From Streptomyces sp. CB02366 (GTDB lineage Bacteria; Actinomycetota; Actinomycetes; Streptomycetales; Streptomycetaceae): 64,000 bases of DNA. Below are positions 8,130 through 19,344 of the stretch, piece after piece. The number at the start of each line of letters is the position of its first letter. Position 1 is the stretch's first letter. The DNA lies in assembly GCF_001905905.1 (NCBI RefSeq), contig NZ_LIVT01000003.1:1-64000 (forward strand), read 5' to 3'. The translations under genes were made by a program, and so were the position numbers. The notes beneath the pieces are model-generated. The model ran no database searches. It worked only from the letters and a program-made list of their open reading frames with translations, and had not been told where the DNA came from.

Positions 8130-9710
8130 TCACTCCACCGTGACGACCACGGAGTGCCGGCCGCTCGCCCCGTCCGGTACGGTCCCGGTGCGCTTCCCGG
8201 TCTGCGTCTCGCCCGTCCCGTCCGTGGCGCGGACGGTGAGGGTGTGGCTGCCGGGGGTCGCCTTCCACGGGTAGGACCACTGGCGCCAGGTGTCGACGGT
8301 GGCCCGGTCGGCCAGCTGCGCCGGTCGCCAGGGGCCGTCGTCCACCCGGACCTCGACCTTCTCCACGCCCCGGTGCTGGGCCCAGGCCACTCCGGCGACC
8401 ATGACCGTCCCGGCCCGCGGGCGGGCGAAGGGCTTGGGGGTGTCGATGCGGGACTGGGTCTTGACCGGGGCCTCGCGCGCCCACGACCGCTTCACCCAGT
8501 ACGCGTCGTAGCCGTCGAACGTGGTCAGTTCGATCTCCTCGATCCACTTGCAGGCCGAGACGTACCCGTACAGGCCGGGGACGAGCATGCGGACGGGGAA
8601 CCCGTGGACGAAGGGCAGCGGTTCGCCGTTCATGCCGAGGGCGAGCATCGCGTCGCGGCCGTCCATGACGTCCTCCACGGGGGTGCCGAGCGTCATGCCG
8701 TCCACCGAGCGGGCGATGACCTGGTCCGCCTTCCCGCCTCGGGACGGCGGCTTGACGCCCGCCTCCTTGAGCAGGTCCGCCAGGCGGACGCCGATCCACC
8801 GGGCGTGGCCGACGTAGGGGCCGCCGACCTCGTTGGAGACGCAGCACAGGGTGATCTCGCGTTCGATCAGGGGGCGGTCCAGCAGGTCCTGATAGGTGAA
8901 CTCCAGGTCGCGGCGCACGCCCGTGCCGTGGATGCGCAGCCGCCAGGTGTTCGCGTCGACCTTGGGGACCACGAGCGCGGTGTCGACCCGGTAGAAGTCC
9001 TTGTTCGGCGTGGTGAACGGGCTGATGCCCCGGACTCCGAGCCGCGCTCCGGCGGGGATCGGCTCGGCGGGCGAGGCCGGGGCGGGTAGTCGTACGGCGT
9101 CGCGGGAGGCGACGGCGTCCTGGGCGCCGCGCCCGTCGAGCGTCCGGCCGACGGCCCCCGCCGCCGTGGAGGCGGCGGCCGCGGCGGTGGCGGCGATGAG
9201 GAACCCGCGCCGGTCCCAGCCGCTCTCCTCGCCCGCCGGGCCGGTGGTCACACCGCGCGGGGTGGTGAGCCTGCCGGCGAGGACGTACAGCAGCACGGAC
9301 CCGGCGACGGCGCCCACCAGTGACGGCAACCCGTCCACGGGGCCCGTGGAGTCCGGGCGGCCGACGGCGGCGGCCGTGCCGACCGCGCCGAGGACCAGGA
9401 CGGCGGCGGAGCCGGTACGCCGGTGGCGCAGGGCCAGCAGGCCGACGGCGACGGCGAGGAGGGCGAGCGTGGCGGCGATGCCGAGTTGGAGGACGGCTTT
9501 GTCGTTCTCCCCGAAGGTGCGGATCGCCCAGTCCTTCACCTGGACGGGCGTCCGGTCGATGGCCGCCCCGCCGACCGCCGTCAGGGGGCCCGTCCCGGGT
9601 CTGACGGCCGCCGAGGCGAGTTCGGCGACGGCCAGGGCGGCGAACCCCGCGAGAAGTCCGCTCAGGGCGGCGAGAGCGTTGCGGGTCAGGGTTGTCCGGT
9701 TGATCCTCAC
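8130..9710 (-). CDS. membrane-anchored sulfite-oxidase-like molybdopterin oxidoreductase
   Basis: A 526-residue protein. The first 190 residues hold several hydrophobic helices (starting LAALSGLLAGFAALAVAEL) and a WDRRGFLIAATAAAAAS stretch that resembles a Tat signal before a periplasm-facing domain. The remainder is the molybdopterin domain of the sulfite oxidase superfamily, with the Mo-ligand cysteine in ITLCCVSNEVGG and substrate-channel motifs near GLYGYVSACKWI, followed by the dimerisation (Mo-co_dimer) domain. It is expected at the outer face of the membrane. The electron donor or acceptor and the substrate are not shown by the neighbours. Confidence 0.87.
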   Translation of the reverse strand: MRINRTTLTRNALAALSGLLAGFAALAVAELASAAVRPGTGPLTAVGGAAIDRTPVQVKDWAIRTFGENDKAVLQLGIAATLALLAVAVGLLALRHRRTGSAAVLVLGAVGTAAAVGRPDSTGPVDGLPSLVGAVAGSVLLYVLAGRLTTPRGVTTGPAGEESGWDRRGFLIAATAAAAASTAAGAVGRTLDGRGAQDAVASRDAVRLPAPASPAEPIPAGARLGVRGISPFTTPNKDFYRVDTALVVPKVDANTWRLRIHGTGVRRDLEFTYQDLLDRPLIEREITLCCVSNEVGGPYVGHARWIGVRLADLLKEAGVKPPSRGGKADQVIARSVDGMTLGTPVEDVMDGRDAMLALGMNGEPLPFVHGFPVRMLVPGLYGYVSACKWIEEIELTTFDGYDAYWVKRSWAREAPVKTQSRIDTPKPFARPRAGTVMVAGVAWAQHRGVEKVEVRVDDGPWRPAQLADRATVDTWRQWSYPWKATPGSHTLTVRATDGTGETQTGKRTGTVPDGASGRHSVVVTVE

Positions 9711-9818
9711 AGTCCTCTATTCGGCACCGCGGGGCCCACGGATTGCCCCTGTCGCCCGTACGGCCCCGAACGCGCCCCGCCCCGGCGGGCGGGGGGCCGG
9801 CCGGGGCGGGGAGGGTCG

Positions 9819-9842
9819 GTGAGGCGGACGCGTCCGCCTCAC
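9819..9842 (-). terminator. palindromic terminator of icd
   Basis: A 24-bp perfect palindrome (half-site GTGAGGCGGACG) begins seven bases beyond the icd stop codon. It is well placed to end icd transcription and to shield the upstream oxidoreductase promoter. Confidence 0.65.
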
Positions 9843-9849
9843 CATCACG

Positions 9850-12201
<2,352 letters not shown>

Positions 12202-13692
12202 TTACGCGATCGGCGGCCGGTGCTCGTACCAGCGCAGGTCGTCCTCCAGCTGGGCGGCGAGGGCGATCAGCCGCTCCTCGGCGCGGGAGGGGCCCAGCAG
12301 CTGGGCGCCGACGGGGAGGCCGGAGCGGGTGAAGCCGGCCGGGACGTTCACGCCGGGCCAGCCGAGGACGTTCCAGGGCCAGGCGTAGGGGCAGGCGGCG
12401 GTCATCGCGAGGTCGGTGCGCCAGGCGCTCAGGCCGTCGAACCTGCCGATCCGCGGCGGCGGGGCAGCCGTGGTCGGGGTGAGGAGCACGTCGAACCCGG
12501 ACGCGTCGAAGAGGGCCCCGATACGGCGGTGCTGGCGCACCTCGCGGGCGCGGGCGGCCCGCACCGCCCGGCCGCCGAGCCGGGTGCCGGTCCGCAGGGC
12601 GCTGCGGGTGCGCGGGTCGAGGAGCGCCGGTTCGGGGTGGCGGGCGGCGAACTCGGCGATGCCCGCGGTGGCGCGCGGCACGAAGGCGAGGCCGATCAGC
12701 CCGTACCGGGGGCGGGCCTCCTCGACGTGGTGGCCGAGCCGGGCCAGGGTCTCGGCGAGCGCGGTGACCGCCCGGCGCACCTCGGGGTCGGGTTCCGCGC
12801 CGGTGAGGGTGAGAGGGGGCCGCCAGGCGAGGGCGATGCGCAGCCGGCCGGGCTCGCGGCGGGCGGCGTCGGCGGCGCGCACGGCGGGCGGGCGGTGGAA
12901 GTCGTCGGGGTGCGGCCCGGCGGCGGCGTCCAGCAGGAGCGCGGCGTCCGCGACCGTACGGGCGAGGGGGCCGTTCACCGTGAGGCCCTGGAAGGAGTCG
13001 CTGTGCGGGTGGACCGAGATCCGCCCGCGCTGCGGTTTGATGCCGACGAGGTGGGTCCAGGCGGCGGGGATGCGGACGGATCCGGCGCCGTCCGAGCCGA
13101 GGGCGGCGGGGACGAGCCCGGCGGCGACGGCGGCGGCCGACCCGCCGGAGGAGCCGCCCGGGGTGTGCGCGGTGTTCCACGGGTTGCGGGTGGCGCCGAA
13201 TCCGGGCCCCTCGGTGAAGGGCCACTGGCCCAGTTCGCAGGAGTTGGTCTTGCCGACGACGACGGCTCCGGCGGCGCGCAGCCGGCGGACCGCCTCGCTG
13301 TCGGCGGCGGCCGGGGGCCGCTCCCCGTCGCAGCCGAAGTGGGTGGGCAGACCCGCCACGTCGGTGTCGTCCTTGACGGCGACCGGGACGCCGAGGAGCG
13401 GCAGCCGTGCCCCCGCCGCGAGCCTGCGGTCGGCCTCGGCGGCCTCGGCCAGGGCCGCTTCGGCGCGCAGGTGGCGGAAGGCGTTGAGAGTGGGCCGGGT
13501 GGCCTCGGCGCGGGCGAGGGCGTCGGCCACCAGGGCGGTGGAGGTGGTGGCTCCCTCGGCGAGCAGACGGGCGCTCTCCGCGAGTCCGGGGAGCGGTGGC
13601 GGGACGGCCCGGCCGGGAACGCGGCCGGAGCCCCGTACGGCTGGGCCGGACCGCCCGGTGGGCTCCGCTTCGGTGGGCTCCGCTGAGGACAT
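12202..13692 (-). CDS. amidase-signature family amidase
   Basis: A 496-residue amidase with the Ser-cis-Ser-Lys triad. The lysine is in VPVAVKDDTDV, followed by the Gly/Ser-rich block TPGGSSGGSAAAVAAGLVPAALGSDGAGSVRIPAAW, which holds both catalytic serines. The family hydrolyses amides of many kinds (indoleacetamide, nicotinamide, aryl amides) and also includes the GatA subunit. No gatB/gatC neighbours exist here, so a catabolic amidase is more likely. The ATG at 13692 is used. The first 35 residues are low-complexity and the true start could be internal. A 10-bp-stem inverted repeat at 13801-13827 lies upstream and may be an operator or a terminator for other transcripts. Confidence 0.85.
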   Translation of the reverse strand: MSSAEPTEAEPTGRSGPAVRGSGRVPGRAVPPPLPGLAESARLLAEGATTSTALVADALARAEATRPTLNAFRHLRAEAALAEAAEADRRLAAGARLPLLGVPVAVKDDTDVAGLPTHFGCDGERPPAAADSEAVRRLRAAGAVVVGKTNSCELGQWPFTEGPGFGATRNPWNTAHTPGGSSGGSAAAVAAGLVPAALGSDGAGSVRIPAAWTHLVGIKPQRGRISVHPHSDSFQGLTVNGPLARTVADAALLLDAAAGPHPDDFHRPPAVRAADAARREPGRLRIALAWRPPLTLTGAEPDPEVRRAVTALAETLARLGHHVEEARPRYGLIGLAFVPRATAGIAEFAARHPEPALLDPRTRSALRTGTRLGGRAVRAARAREVRQHRRIGALFDASGFDVLLTPTTAAPPPRIGRFDGLSAWRTDLAMTAACPYAWPWNVLGWPGVNVPAGFTRSGLPVGAQLLGPSRAEERLIALAAQLEDDLRWYEHRPPIA

Positions 13693-14030
13693 GGGCGTGC
13701 CGCCTCCCTCGGGTCGCGGGGCCGGCCGGTCGTCCGGCTGCGCCCCCCGTACTTACTGGAGGGTAACGAGAGGAGGCGGCGCGCTCAACCGTTGGGCACG
13801 CACCGGCCGTTGCGCATACGGCCGGTGGGTACGGCACGGCTCCAAGGGCCGTCCCGCCGTTTCCGGTGGATCGGCGCGCGGCGTCGGATGCGGTGCATCG
13901 CAAGGCGGAGGGGCATCCGCATACCGGACGTACGGGGATGTTCCGACAACGCGGCGAGGTGCCGCAGCCGTCGTCGCGCGCCCGCCGGGAATCGCGGAAC
14001 AGTCCTGAGGAGGCGCTTACGGCTCCGGCG
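13693..14030. other. gene-free region with inverted repeat and dispersed repeat
   Basis: No gene was seen. It holds an inverted repeat at 13801-13827 (CACCGGCCGT with its complement, seven-base loop), which may act on the amidase promoter, and copy 1 of a dispersed repeat at 13839-13893. Confidence 0.5.
13839..13893 (+). repeat. dispersed intergenic repeat, copy 1
   Basis: The core 13863-13893 (begins CCGGTGGATCGGCGCGCGGC) matches the reverse complement of 43422-43452 at 29 of 31 positions. Weaker similarity extends about 25 bp further (CCAAGGG, GTCCCGC). It is non-coding and shares no gene context with the other copy. Confidence 0.6.
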
Positions 14031-14417
14031 TCACGGACGGACGTGGATCTCGCCGATTCCGGTGCCGAGGCTTCCGCAGTGGGCGGTGGACTGGCCGGAC
14101 TCGCCGGGCCGGAGCGTGACGTGCTCGCCGTCGACGTCCGGCGACCAGCCGCAGACGAGGTGGACCCAGAAGACCTGCGTCCGGCCGCCGTTGTTGCGGC
14201 AGAGGGCGAAGCCCGTGTAGTCGTCGATCGCGTGCTTGCCGGTGTCGCAGGAGAGGCCGGGCGGGATCGCGGTGGGGGCGGCGGCGGTCGCGGCGGTGGC
14301 CGGGACCGTCAGCGCGGCGGCGCTCACCACGGCGGCGAGCGCTCTCAGGGCGGGCCGGAAGCGGTTCCCGGCGCCCGGTCCGCCCTTGCTCCTCGTCGTC
14401 CCCGTGAACAGGTTCAT
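14031..14417 (-). CDS. small secreted protein, unknown function
   Basis: A 128-residue protein with a clear Sec-type signal peptide: basic N-terminus, then LRALAAVVSAAALTVPATAATA, with cleavage likely after ATA-A near residue 46. The mature part, about 80 residues, has four cysteines (in LSCDTG, ALCRNN, LVCGWS and AHCGS), which suggests two disulfides. I do not recognise a family; a small protease-inhibitor-like or cell-wall-binding fold is possible but only a guess. The ATG at 14417 has AGGGAGAA before it. Confidence 0.7.
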   Translation of the reverse strand: MNLFTGTTRSKGGPGAGNRFRPALRALAAVVSAAALTVPATAATAAAPTAIPPGLSCDTGKHAIDDYTGFALCRNNGGRTQVFWVHLVCGWSPDVDGEHVTLRPGESGQSTAHCGSLGTGIGEIHVRP

Positions 14418-14770
14418 GGTGGTTCTCCCTCGTGGTGCGTACGTCCGTGACCCCGGGCGGGATCACCGCAGCTCTGCCCACGGACGGTGGCCGAAATCCC
14501 CGCCGAGCCTCACCCTCCGTGAACACGCCGGGCGGGGCCCCGCCTCGCGGCGTACGCCCGGTCATGCCGGTCGCCGGGGCTCGCGGCCCCTGACCGGGGC
14601 TTCTGTGACGAGACGGGGTGAGCGGGAGCCGATGGGCCGCGCGGGTGCGGCGGCCGTCGCTCTCACCGTGACGAGTGGCACGCTCGCGCGGGCTGACGAC
14701 GACGCCGGCACGCCGAGCGCCCGGGGGACCGCCGAACGCTCGCGCGACGCCCTGCGGGGAAGAGGCGGGC
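14418..14770. other. intergenic region with a doubtful short frame
   Basis: There is no clear gene. A plus-strand frame of 53 codons (14632-14793) starts with a signal-like run (AGAAAVALTVTSGTLARA) behind GGGAG, but it is Arg/Gly-rich afterwards and overlaps the 3' end of the next gene. It is probably spurious. Confidence 0.4.
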
Positions 14771-15772
14771 TCAGGCGCCGAGGGCCGGGATGACCTCGGC
14801 CCCGTAGGCGTCGATGGTCGCCTCACGGGCGTCGTGCATGGCGTAGACGGCGAACTGGTCGACGCCGAGGTCCTTCAGGTGGCGCAGCTTCTCGATGTGC
14901 GCCTCGACGGGTCCGAGCAGGCAGAACCGGTCGACGATCTCGTCCGGGACGAACGCCGTGTCCGGATTGCCGGTGCGCCCGTGGTGGCTGTAGTCGTAGC
15001 CGGAGCGTCCGGCGATGTAGGCGGTCAGCGCCTCGGGCACCAGGCCGGAGTGCTCGCCGTAGCGGGCGACCAGGTCCGCCACGTGGTTGCCGACCATCCC
15101 GCCGAACCAGCGGCACTGCTCCCGGGCGTGGTCGAGGTCGTCCCCGACGTGGGCGGGGGCGGCGACGCAGATCGTGACGGAGCCGGGATCCCGTCCGGCG
15201 TCGGCCGCCGCCTCCCGTACCGCCTTGATCATCCACTCGGTCAGGAAGGGGTCCGCCAGCTGGAGGATGAAGCCGTCGGCCTTCTGACCGGCGAGCGCCA
15301 GGGCCTTGGGGCCGTACGCCGCCATCCACACCGGCAGCCGCCCGTCCTTCACCCAGGGGATCCGCACCGGCTGCCCGCCGACCGTGGCCTCCCGGCCCTC
15401 CGCGAGGTCCCGGATGACGTCGATGGACTCGCCGAGGCGGGCCAGCGTGTTGGGCGGGCGGCCCGCGACGCGCATCGCGGAGTCGCCGCGCCCGATGCCG
15501 CAGACGGTGCGGTTGCCGTACATGTCGTTCAGAGTGGCGAAGGTGGAGGCGGTGACCTCCCAGGCGCGGGTGCCCGGGTTGGTGACCATGGGACCCACGG
15601 TCAGCTTCTCCGTGTGCTCCAGGATGCGGCTGTAGATGACGAACGGCTCCTGCCAGAGCACCGCCGAGTCGAAGGTCCAGCCGTAGCGGAACCCGTTGCG
15701 TTCGGCCCGGCGCATCAGGCCGACGACGGCCGAGGCGGGCGGGTCGGTCTGGAGGACGAGTCCGAAGTCCAT
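14771..15772 (-). CDS. LLM-class F420-dependent oxidoreductase, TIGR03842-like
   Basis: A 333-residue TIM-barrel flavin/F420 oxidoreductase of the bacterial luciferase-like superfamily, starting MDFGLVLQTDPPASAVVGLMRRAE. Motifs such as ILEHTEKLTVGPMVTNPGTR and GIGRGDSAMR, and the ending DQFAVYAMHDAREATIDAYGAEVIP, fit the CPS_4043/TIGR03842 group, which I recall as often encoded beside dihydropyrimidinase genes. The ATG at 15772 is chosen because upstream codons are low-complexity. Here its partners lie far away (49.4-53.1 kb, same strand). The substrate is not known. Confidence 0.85.
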   Translation of the reverse strand: MDFGLVLQTDPPASAVVGLMRRAERNGFRYGWTFDSAVLWQEPFVIYSRILEHTEKLTVGPMVTNPGTRAWEVTASTFATLNDMYGNRTVCGIGRGDSAMRVAGRPPNTLARLGESIDVIRDLAEGREATVGGQPVRIPWVKDGRLPVWMAAYGPKALALAGQKADGFILQLADPFLTEWMIKAVREAAADAGRDPGSVTICVAAPAHVGDDLDHAREQCRWFGGMVGNHVADLVARYGEHSGLVPEALTAYIAGRSGYDYSHHGRTGNPDTAFVPDEIVDRFCLLGPVEAHIEKLRHLKDLGVDQFAVYAMHDAREATIDAYGAEVIPALGA

Positions 15773-15955
15773 GACGGGTCTCCTCTGTCCTGGGGCTCGC
15801 GCGCGCGGCGGCGCCGTCTCCGGGGCGGCGGCCCGGCATGCCCGCTGCCGGAATCCTTCCACAGCGGGGCGTGCCGGCCCGTCTCCCGCCACGCCCGGTC
15901 GCGCGTCGTGGGCGGGGGACCATCCTGGGGCACTTCCCGGGCCGGGGGAAGACCT

Positions 15956-16006
15956 CCGGGCGGGGCGGGCGCGCCGGCGCACGCCCGGCGCGCCCGCCCC
16001 GCCCGG
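15956..16006 (-). terminator. strong terminator of panD
   Basis: A 22-bp perfectly paired GC stem with a seven-base loop (15978-15984). It begins immediately after the panD stop codon at 16007-16009 and is the strongest hairpin in this part of the window. Confidence 0.8.
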
Positions 16007-16504
16007 TCAGCCGGCGACCGCGGCGACGGTGTCGCCGGGCACCAGGCCGTAGCCGTCCGGCACCGCTGTGGCGTCCTGCCCGCAGGCCACCGGGGCGTTG
16101 GCGGAGTCCACGAACACCACGCTGGGGCGGAAACCGGCGGCCTCGTGCTCCTCCACCATCGCGTAGGCGATGAGGATGACGAGGTCCCCCGGGCTGATCA
16201 GCCGGGCCGCCGCGCCGTTGATGCCGATGACCCCCGAGTCGCGCGGCCCTTCGATCACATAGGTGGTGAGCCTCGCCCCGTGGTCGATGTCGACGATGTC
16301 CACCTTCTCCCCGGGCAGGAGGTTCGCCGCCTCCATGAGGTCGGCGCTGACGGTGACGGAGCCGGCGTAGTGCAGATCGGCCTGGGTCACCGTGGCCCGG
16401 TGGATCTTCGACTTCATCATGGACCTGAACACGGGGTCCAGGCGGAACAGTTCCTCGTCGGTCACCGCTGTGAGCGACAGCGGGTGACGTCCCTGCTGGG
16501 GCAT
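16007..16504 (-). CDS. panD: aspartate 1-decarboxylase
   Basis: A pyruvoyl-dependent enzyme making beta-alanine from L-aspartate for pantothenate. The core begins [21 protein letters not shown] near residue 29. The Gly48-Ser49 bond is where self-cleavage would create the pyruvoyl group, and [10 protein letters not shown] contains the usual substrate loop. About 28 extra N-terminal residues precede the conserved core, making 165 residues against roughly 125-140 for the family. The ATG at 16504 is preferred to the one at 16516 because GGAG sits six bases upstream, while the other ATG abuts its purine tract. It does not lie beside panB/panC. It has a strong terminator of its own. Confidence 0.9.
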   Translation of the reverse strand: MPQQGRHPLSLTAVTDEELFRLDPVFRSMMKSKIHRATVTQADLHYAGSVTVSADLMEAANLLPGEKVDIVDIDHGARLTTYVIEGPRDSGVIGINGAAARLISPGDLVILIAYAMVEEHEAAGFRPSVVFVDSANAPVACGQDATAVPDGYGLVPGDTVAAVAG

Positions 16505-16627
16505 GGGGTTCTCCATCTCCTCGGTGGGACTGATCGGTTGGGCGTGCGCCGTCCGGACGGCGCACGCCCGCTGCTCCGCCTCGCGCCCCAGGGCGACGAT
16601 CGCGGCGGCGGCGTGGTCCAGGCGTCG

Positions 16628-17221
16628 GGTCGAGCTCCAGCTCGGCGGCGGGGATCACGTCGCTGTGCGTGCGGGCGTCGGTGGTCCGGCCCACCACGTC
16701 CTCGGGGTTGGGGGCGCTGGTCCGGACGTGCCAGGAGATCGTGCCCGGCCGGTGGACCGTGGCCCGCCCGGCGGCCTGCCCCACCAGCGCGTCGGCCGCC
16801 CACTTGCTCTGCGAGTAGCGGTCCGTGACGCCGTCCAGGTCGTCGGTGGGGGTGCCCTCGGTGACCGTGCCGAGTTCGCCCTGCGCCACCGAGAACGCCG
16901 ACATGGTCGATACGGGGTGGAACGGGGTGCGGGGGCGTGCGGCGAGGCCGAGGAGTTCGCGGGTGCCGAGCGCGTTGGCCGCCCGCAGCGCCGTGTACGG
17001 GTACACGGCGTTGACGACTGCCCCGTTGTGGTAGATCGCGGCCAGTCCCGCGCCGAGCGCGTCGAACGCCTCGGCGGTGAGCCCGAACCGCGGCCGGGCC
17101 AGGTCGCCGGGACCGCCTCGACGTGTTCCGCGCCGTCCGCGTGGGGCGCCCCGAGCCGTTCCATCGCAGCCCTGATCCGCCGTACGCCCTCGACTCCGTC
17201 GACCGGTGAGCCGACGATCAT
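16628..17221 (-). pseudogene. remnant of a thioester-reductase (NAD-binding) domain
   Basis: Reading leftwards from 17221, one frame (MERLGAPHADGAEHVEAVPA) runs into another at about 17100. The second frame continues as LARPRFGLTAEAFDALGAGLAAIYHNGAVVNAVYPY and then as LRAANALGTRELLGLAA, TPFHPVSTMSAFS, DDLDGVTDRYSQSKWAADALV and TVHRPGTISW. This is the order of the reductase domain that ends carboxylic-acid reductases and some NRPSs (YxxxK present as YSQSK). A frameshift separates the parts, the N-terminal Rossmann motif is missing, and similarity fades by 16628. It is a decayed fragment with no adenylation or carrier domain nearby. Confidence 0.7.
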
Positions 17222-17422
17222 GACGGTCGATAGCAGCAGGTCAGCGAGGTACCGAACGCGCAGGACCCTGACCTCGCTCCGGTGCGCCCGACCCGTTGCG
17301 CCGTCCGGACGGTTTCACTTTTCGTCCCCTATCGCGCATGTTCTCCGTCTTTGCAACCATTGAGGAGATGTCCAGGGGGCGACACGAGACACCTCCCCCG
17401 CCGGGCCGACCTAGGAGGAGCT

Positions 17423-18109
17423 TTGAGCGACTTCGAAAGTTCGAGCCGTCCGGATGACGGAACGACGGCACAGACCGCACGGGACAAGGCCGGTGAAGGC
17501 GCCGATCTGGTGGCCGCCAAGACCGGGGACGTGGCGGGAACCGCCAGGGAACAGGCAGCCGACGTGGTGGGCGAGGCCACGGCACGGGCCCAGGACGTGG
17601 TGGGCGAGCTGCGGAGCCAGTTGGAGGAACAGGCACGCCTGCAGACGCGGCGTCTGGCGGACCACGTACGGCGGTTGGCCGACGACCTGCACGACATGAG
17701 TCGCAACGCCGACAGCGACTCCTCCGCCGTCGGTGCGGTGAAGCAGGTGGCGGACCGCGGGCACCAGGCCGCGTCCCGGCTGGAGGACAGGGGGCCGGAC
17801 GGACTGCTCAGCGATCTGCAGGACTTCGCCCGCCGCCGCCCCGGCGTGTTCCTGGCGGGCGCGGCGCTGGCGGGCTTCGCCACCGCCCGGCTCGCCAAAG
17901 GCGCCAAGGACGCGGACGGCGGAGGCGGGCGTCCTGCGAGCACGGGAGACGGCCGGGCGGGCCGGGACGCGCCGCAGGACGGTGCGGGACGAGCCCCGGG
18001 CATCCGCCCGGCTCCGGCCTCGCCGCCCCCCGGTCCGCCCCACGGAGGGGACGGCGCTCCGGGGCCGGTCCCGGTGAGCGGCCTGCGTTCGGATCCCCGG
18101 CAGCCGTAG
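17423..18109 (+). CDS. helical membrane-associated hypothetical protein
   Basis: A 228-residue Ala-rich protein starting at TTG 17423, which has AGGAGGAG directly upstream. Residues 15-110 are a long amphipathic helix region with repeated TAREQAADVVGEATARAQ-like segments. A short hydrophobic helix (RRRPGVFLAGAALAGFATARLAKG) lies near residue 140, and the last 70 residues are Pro/Gly-rich and disordered. It is the first of four tightly spaced plus-strand genes (17 bp to the next). The arrangement with holin-family, DUF3618 and YihY proteins suggests an envelope or stress function, but the function is not known. Confidence 0.8.
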   Translation: MSDFESSSRPDDGTTAQTARDKAGEGADLVAAKTGDVAGTAREQAADVVGEATARAQDVVGELRSQLEEQARLQTRRLADHVRRLADDLHDMSRNADSDSSAVGAVKQVADRGHQAASRLEDRGPDGLLSDLQDFARRRPGVFLAGAALAGFATARLAKGAKDADGGGGRPASTGDGRAGRDAPQDGAGRAPGIRPAPASPPPGPPHGGDGAPGPVPVSGLRSDPRQP

Positions 18110-18126
18110 GCAGAGAGGAGCCAGCC

Positions 18127-18579
18127 GTGGCCACATCATTGTCGGCACACACCACCGGTCAGCCGCACGCCCCGGCCGCCGGGTCCACTCGGGCGCCGTC
18201 GCCGGATCCTTCCGTCGGGGAGCTGGTCGGGGAAATCAGCGAGGACCTGACGCAGTTGGTGCGCCAGGAGGTCGAACTGGCCAAGGCCGAGGTCAAGGAG
18301 AGCGCGACCCGAGCGGGCAAGGCGGCGGGCATGCTCGCCGGTTCCGGGTACGCCGGTCACCTGGTGCTGCTGATGGGCAGCCTGGCGGCCGTGTTCGGTC
18401 TCGCGCACGTGGTCGATCCGGCATGGGCCGCGCTCATCGTGACCGGCTTCTGGGCGCTCCTGGCGGCCGTTCTCTTCGTGGTCGGCCGTAAACGCCTCAA
18501 GACGGTCAGCGCCAAGCCGGAACGCACTGTGGAAACGCTGAAGGAGGACGCGCAATGGGCACGCAACCCGACGAGCTGA
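18127..18579 (+). CDS. phage holin superfamily III-like protein (PF07332)
   Basis: A 150-residue protein. An N-terminal disordered part is followed by SVGELVGEISEDLTQLVRQEVELAKAEVKE and two membrane helices (GHLVLLMGSLAAVFGLAHVV and WAALIVTGFWALLAAVLFVVG). This is the typical layout of actinobacterial "holin family" proteins, which are chromosomal and not lytic phage holins. The start is GTG 18127 with AGAGAGGAG upstream. Its 3' end overlaps the next gene by 25 bp, indicating translational coupling. Confidence 0.85.
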   Translation: MATSLSAHTTGQPHAPAAGSTRAPSPDPSVGELVGEISEDLTQLVRQEVELAKAEVKESATRAGKAAGMLAGSGYAGHLVLLMGSLAAVFGLAHVVDPAWAALIVTGFWALLAAVLFVVGRKRLKTVSAKPERTVETLKEDAQWARNPTS

Positions 18580-19184
18580 AGTCCGACGTGGAAGACACCC
18601 GGGCCCACCTCGCCCGCAACGTGGACCGCCTCGCGGACAAGGTCGCCCCGGGCAAGGCGGCCCGGCGCAAGGCGGATGCCGCGCAGCGGCGGGTCACCCG
18701 CGTGAAGGAGCGGGTGATGGGCACGGCGGGCGACACCACGGCTTCGGGCAGGCAAAGTGTCGCGGATACGGCCGAACAGGCGGGGGACGCGGTCAGGCAC
18801 ACCGCCGACCAGGTGGGCCGATCCGTACGCCGGGCTCCCGACCGGGTCACGAGCCGGACGCAGGGCAGCCCCGTCGCGGCGGGCGTCATCGCCTTCGGCG
18901 CCGGCATGCTCGCGGCCGCGTTGCTCCCGACCACGGACGCCGAGGAACGCGTCGGCGCACGGCTGCGCGAACACTCCGACGAACTCCTCGAACCCGTGAA
19001 GCAGACCGCCCAGGACGTCAAGGAGGACATGCGCGGGCCTGCCGCGGAAGCCGTGGACGCGGTGAAGGACACGGCGCAGGACGCGGCACGGAACACCAAA
19101 CAGAAGGCACAGGACGCGGGCCGGGAAGCGGGAACGGGGCTGCGCGAGGTCGGCCAGGACGCCGCCCGGCAGACCGGAAACTGA
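18555..19184 (+). CDS. DUF3618 family protein
   Basis: A 209-residue protein whose N-terminus (DELKSDVEDTRAHLARNVDRLADKVAPGK) is the DUF3618 signature. It is followed by a long Ala/Thr/Gln helix region resembling late-embryogenesis-type repeats (DTAEQAGDAVRHTADQVG) and one hydrophobic segment (AGVIAFGAGMLAAALLP). It starts at ATG 18555 inside the preceding gene. DUF3618 proteins commonly sit beside the holin-like protein, as here. The role is unknown, possibly membrane organisation under stress. Confidence 0.85.
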   Translation: MGTQPDELKSDVEDTRAHLARNVDRLADKVAPGKAARRKADAAQRRVTRVKERVMGTAGDTTASGRQSVADTAEQAGDAVRHTADQVGRSVRRAPDRVTSRTQGSPVAAGVIAFGAGMLAAALLPTTDAEERVGARLREHSDELLEPVKQTAQDVKEDMRGPAAEAVDAVKDTAQDAARNTKQKAQDAGREAGTGLREVGQDAARQTGN

Positions 19185-19344
19185 CTCGGCCGCCCCACGG
19201 ACCGGTCCGCCGCGGCAGAGCGCCCGGCGCCCGGCCCGGCGGCCCCCCGCTCCCCGGCCCCGGCCCCGGCCGACGGTCGTCTCGTCCGCCCGGCGGCACG
19301 AAGCGGCCGCGCGGTCGCCGGTGGTACACCGTTGAGGTGGTGTG

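Noticed and set aside
14632..14793. Small secreted protein gene on the plus strand
   Set aside because: Only 53 codons, no conserved mature part, and it overlaps the end of the LLM oxidoreductase gene.
18127..18579. Prophage marker because of the holin-family protein
   Set aside because: No endolysin, portal, terminase or integrase is nearby; this holin-like family with DUF3618 and YihY is ordinary in Streptomyces chromosomes.
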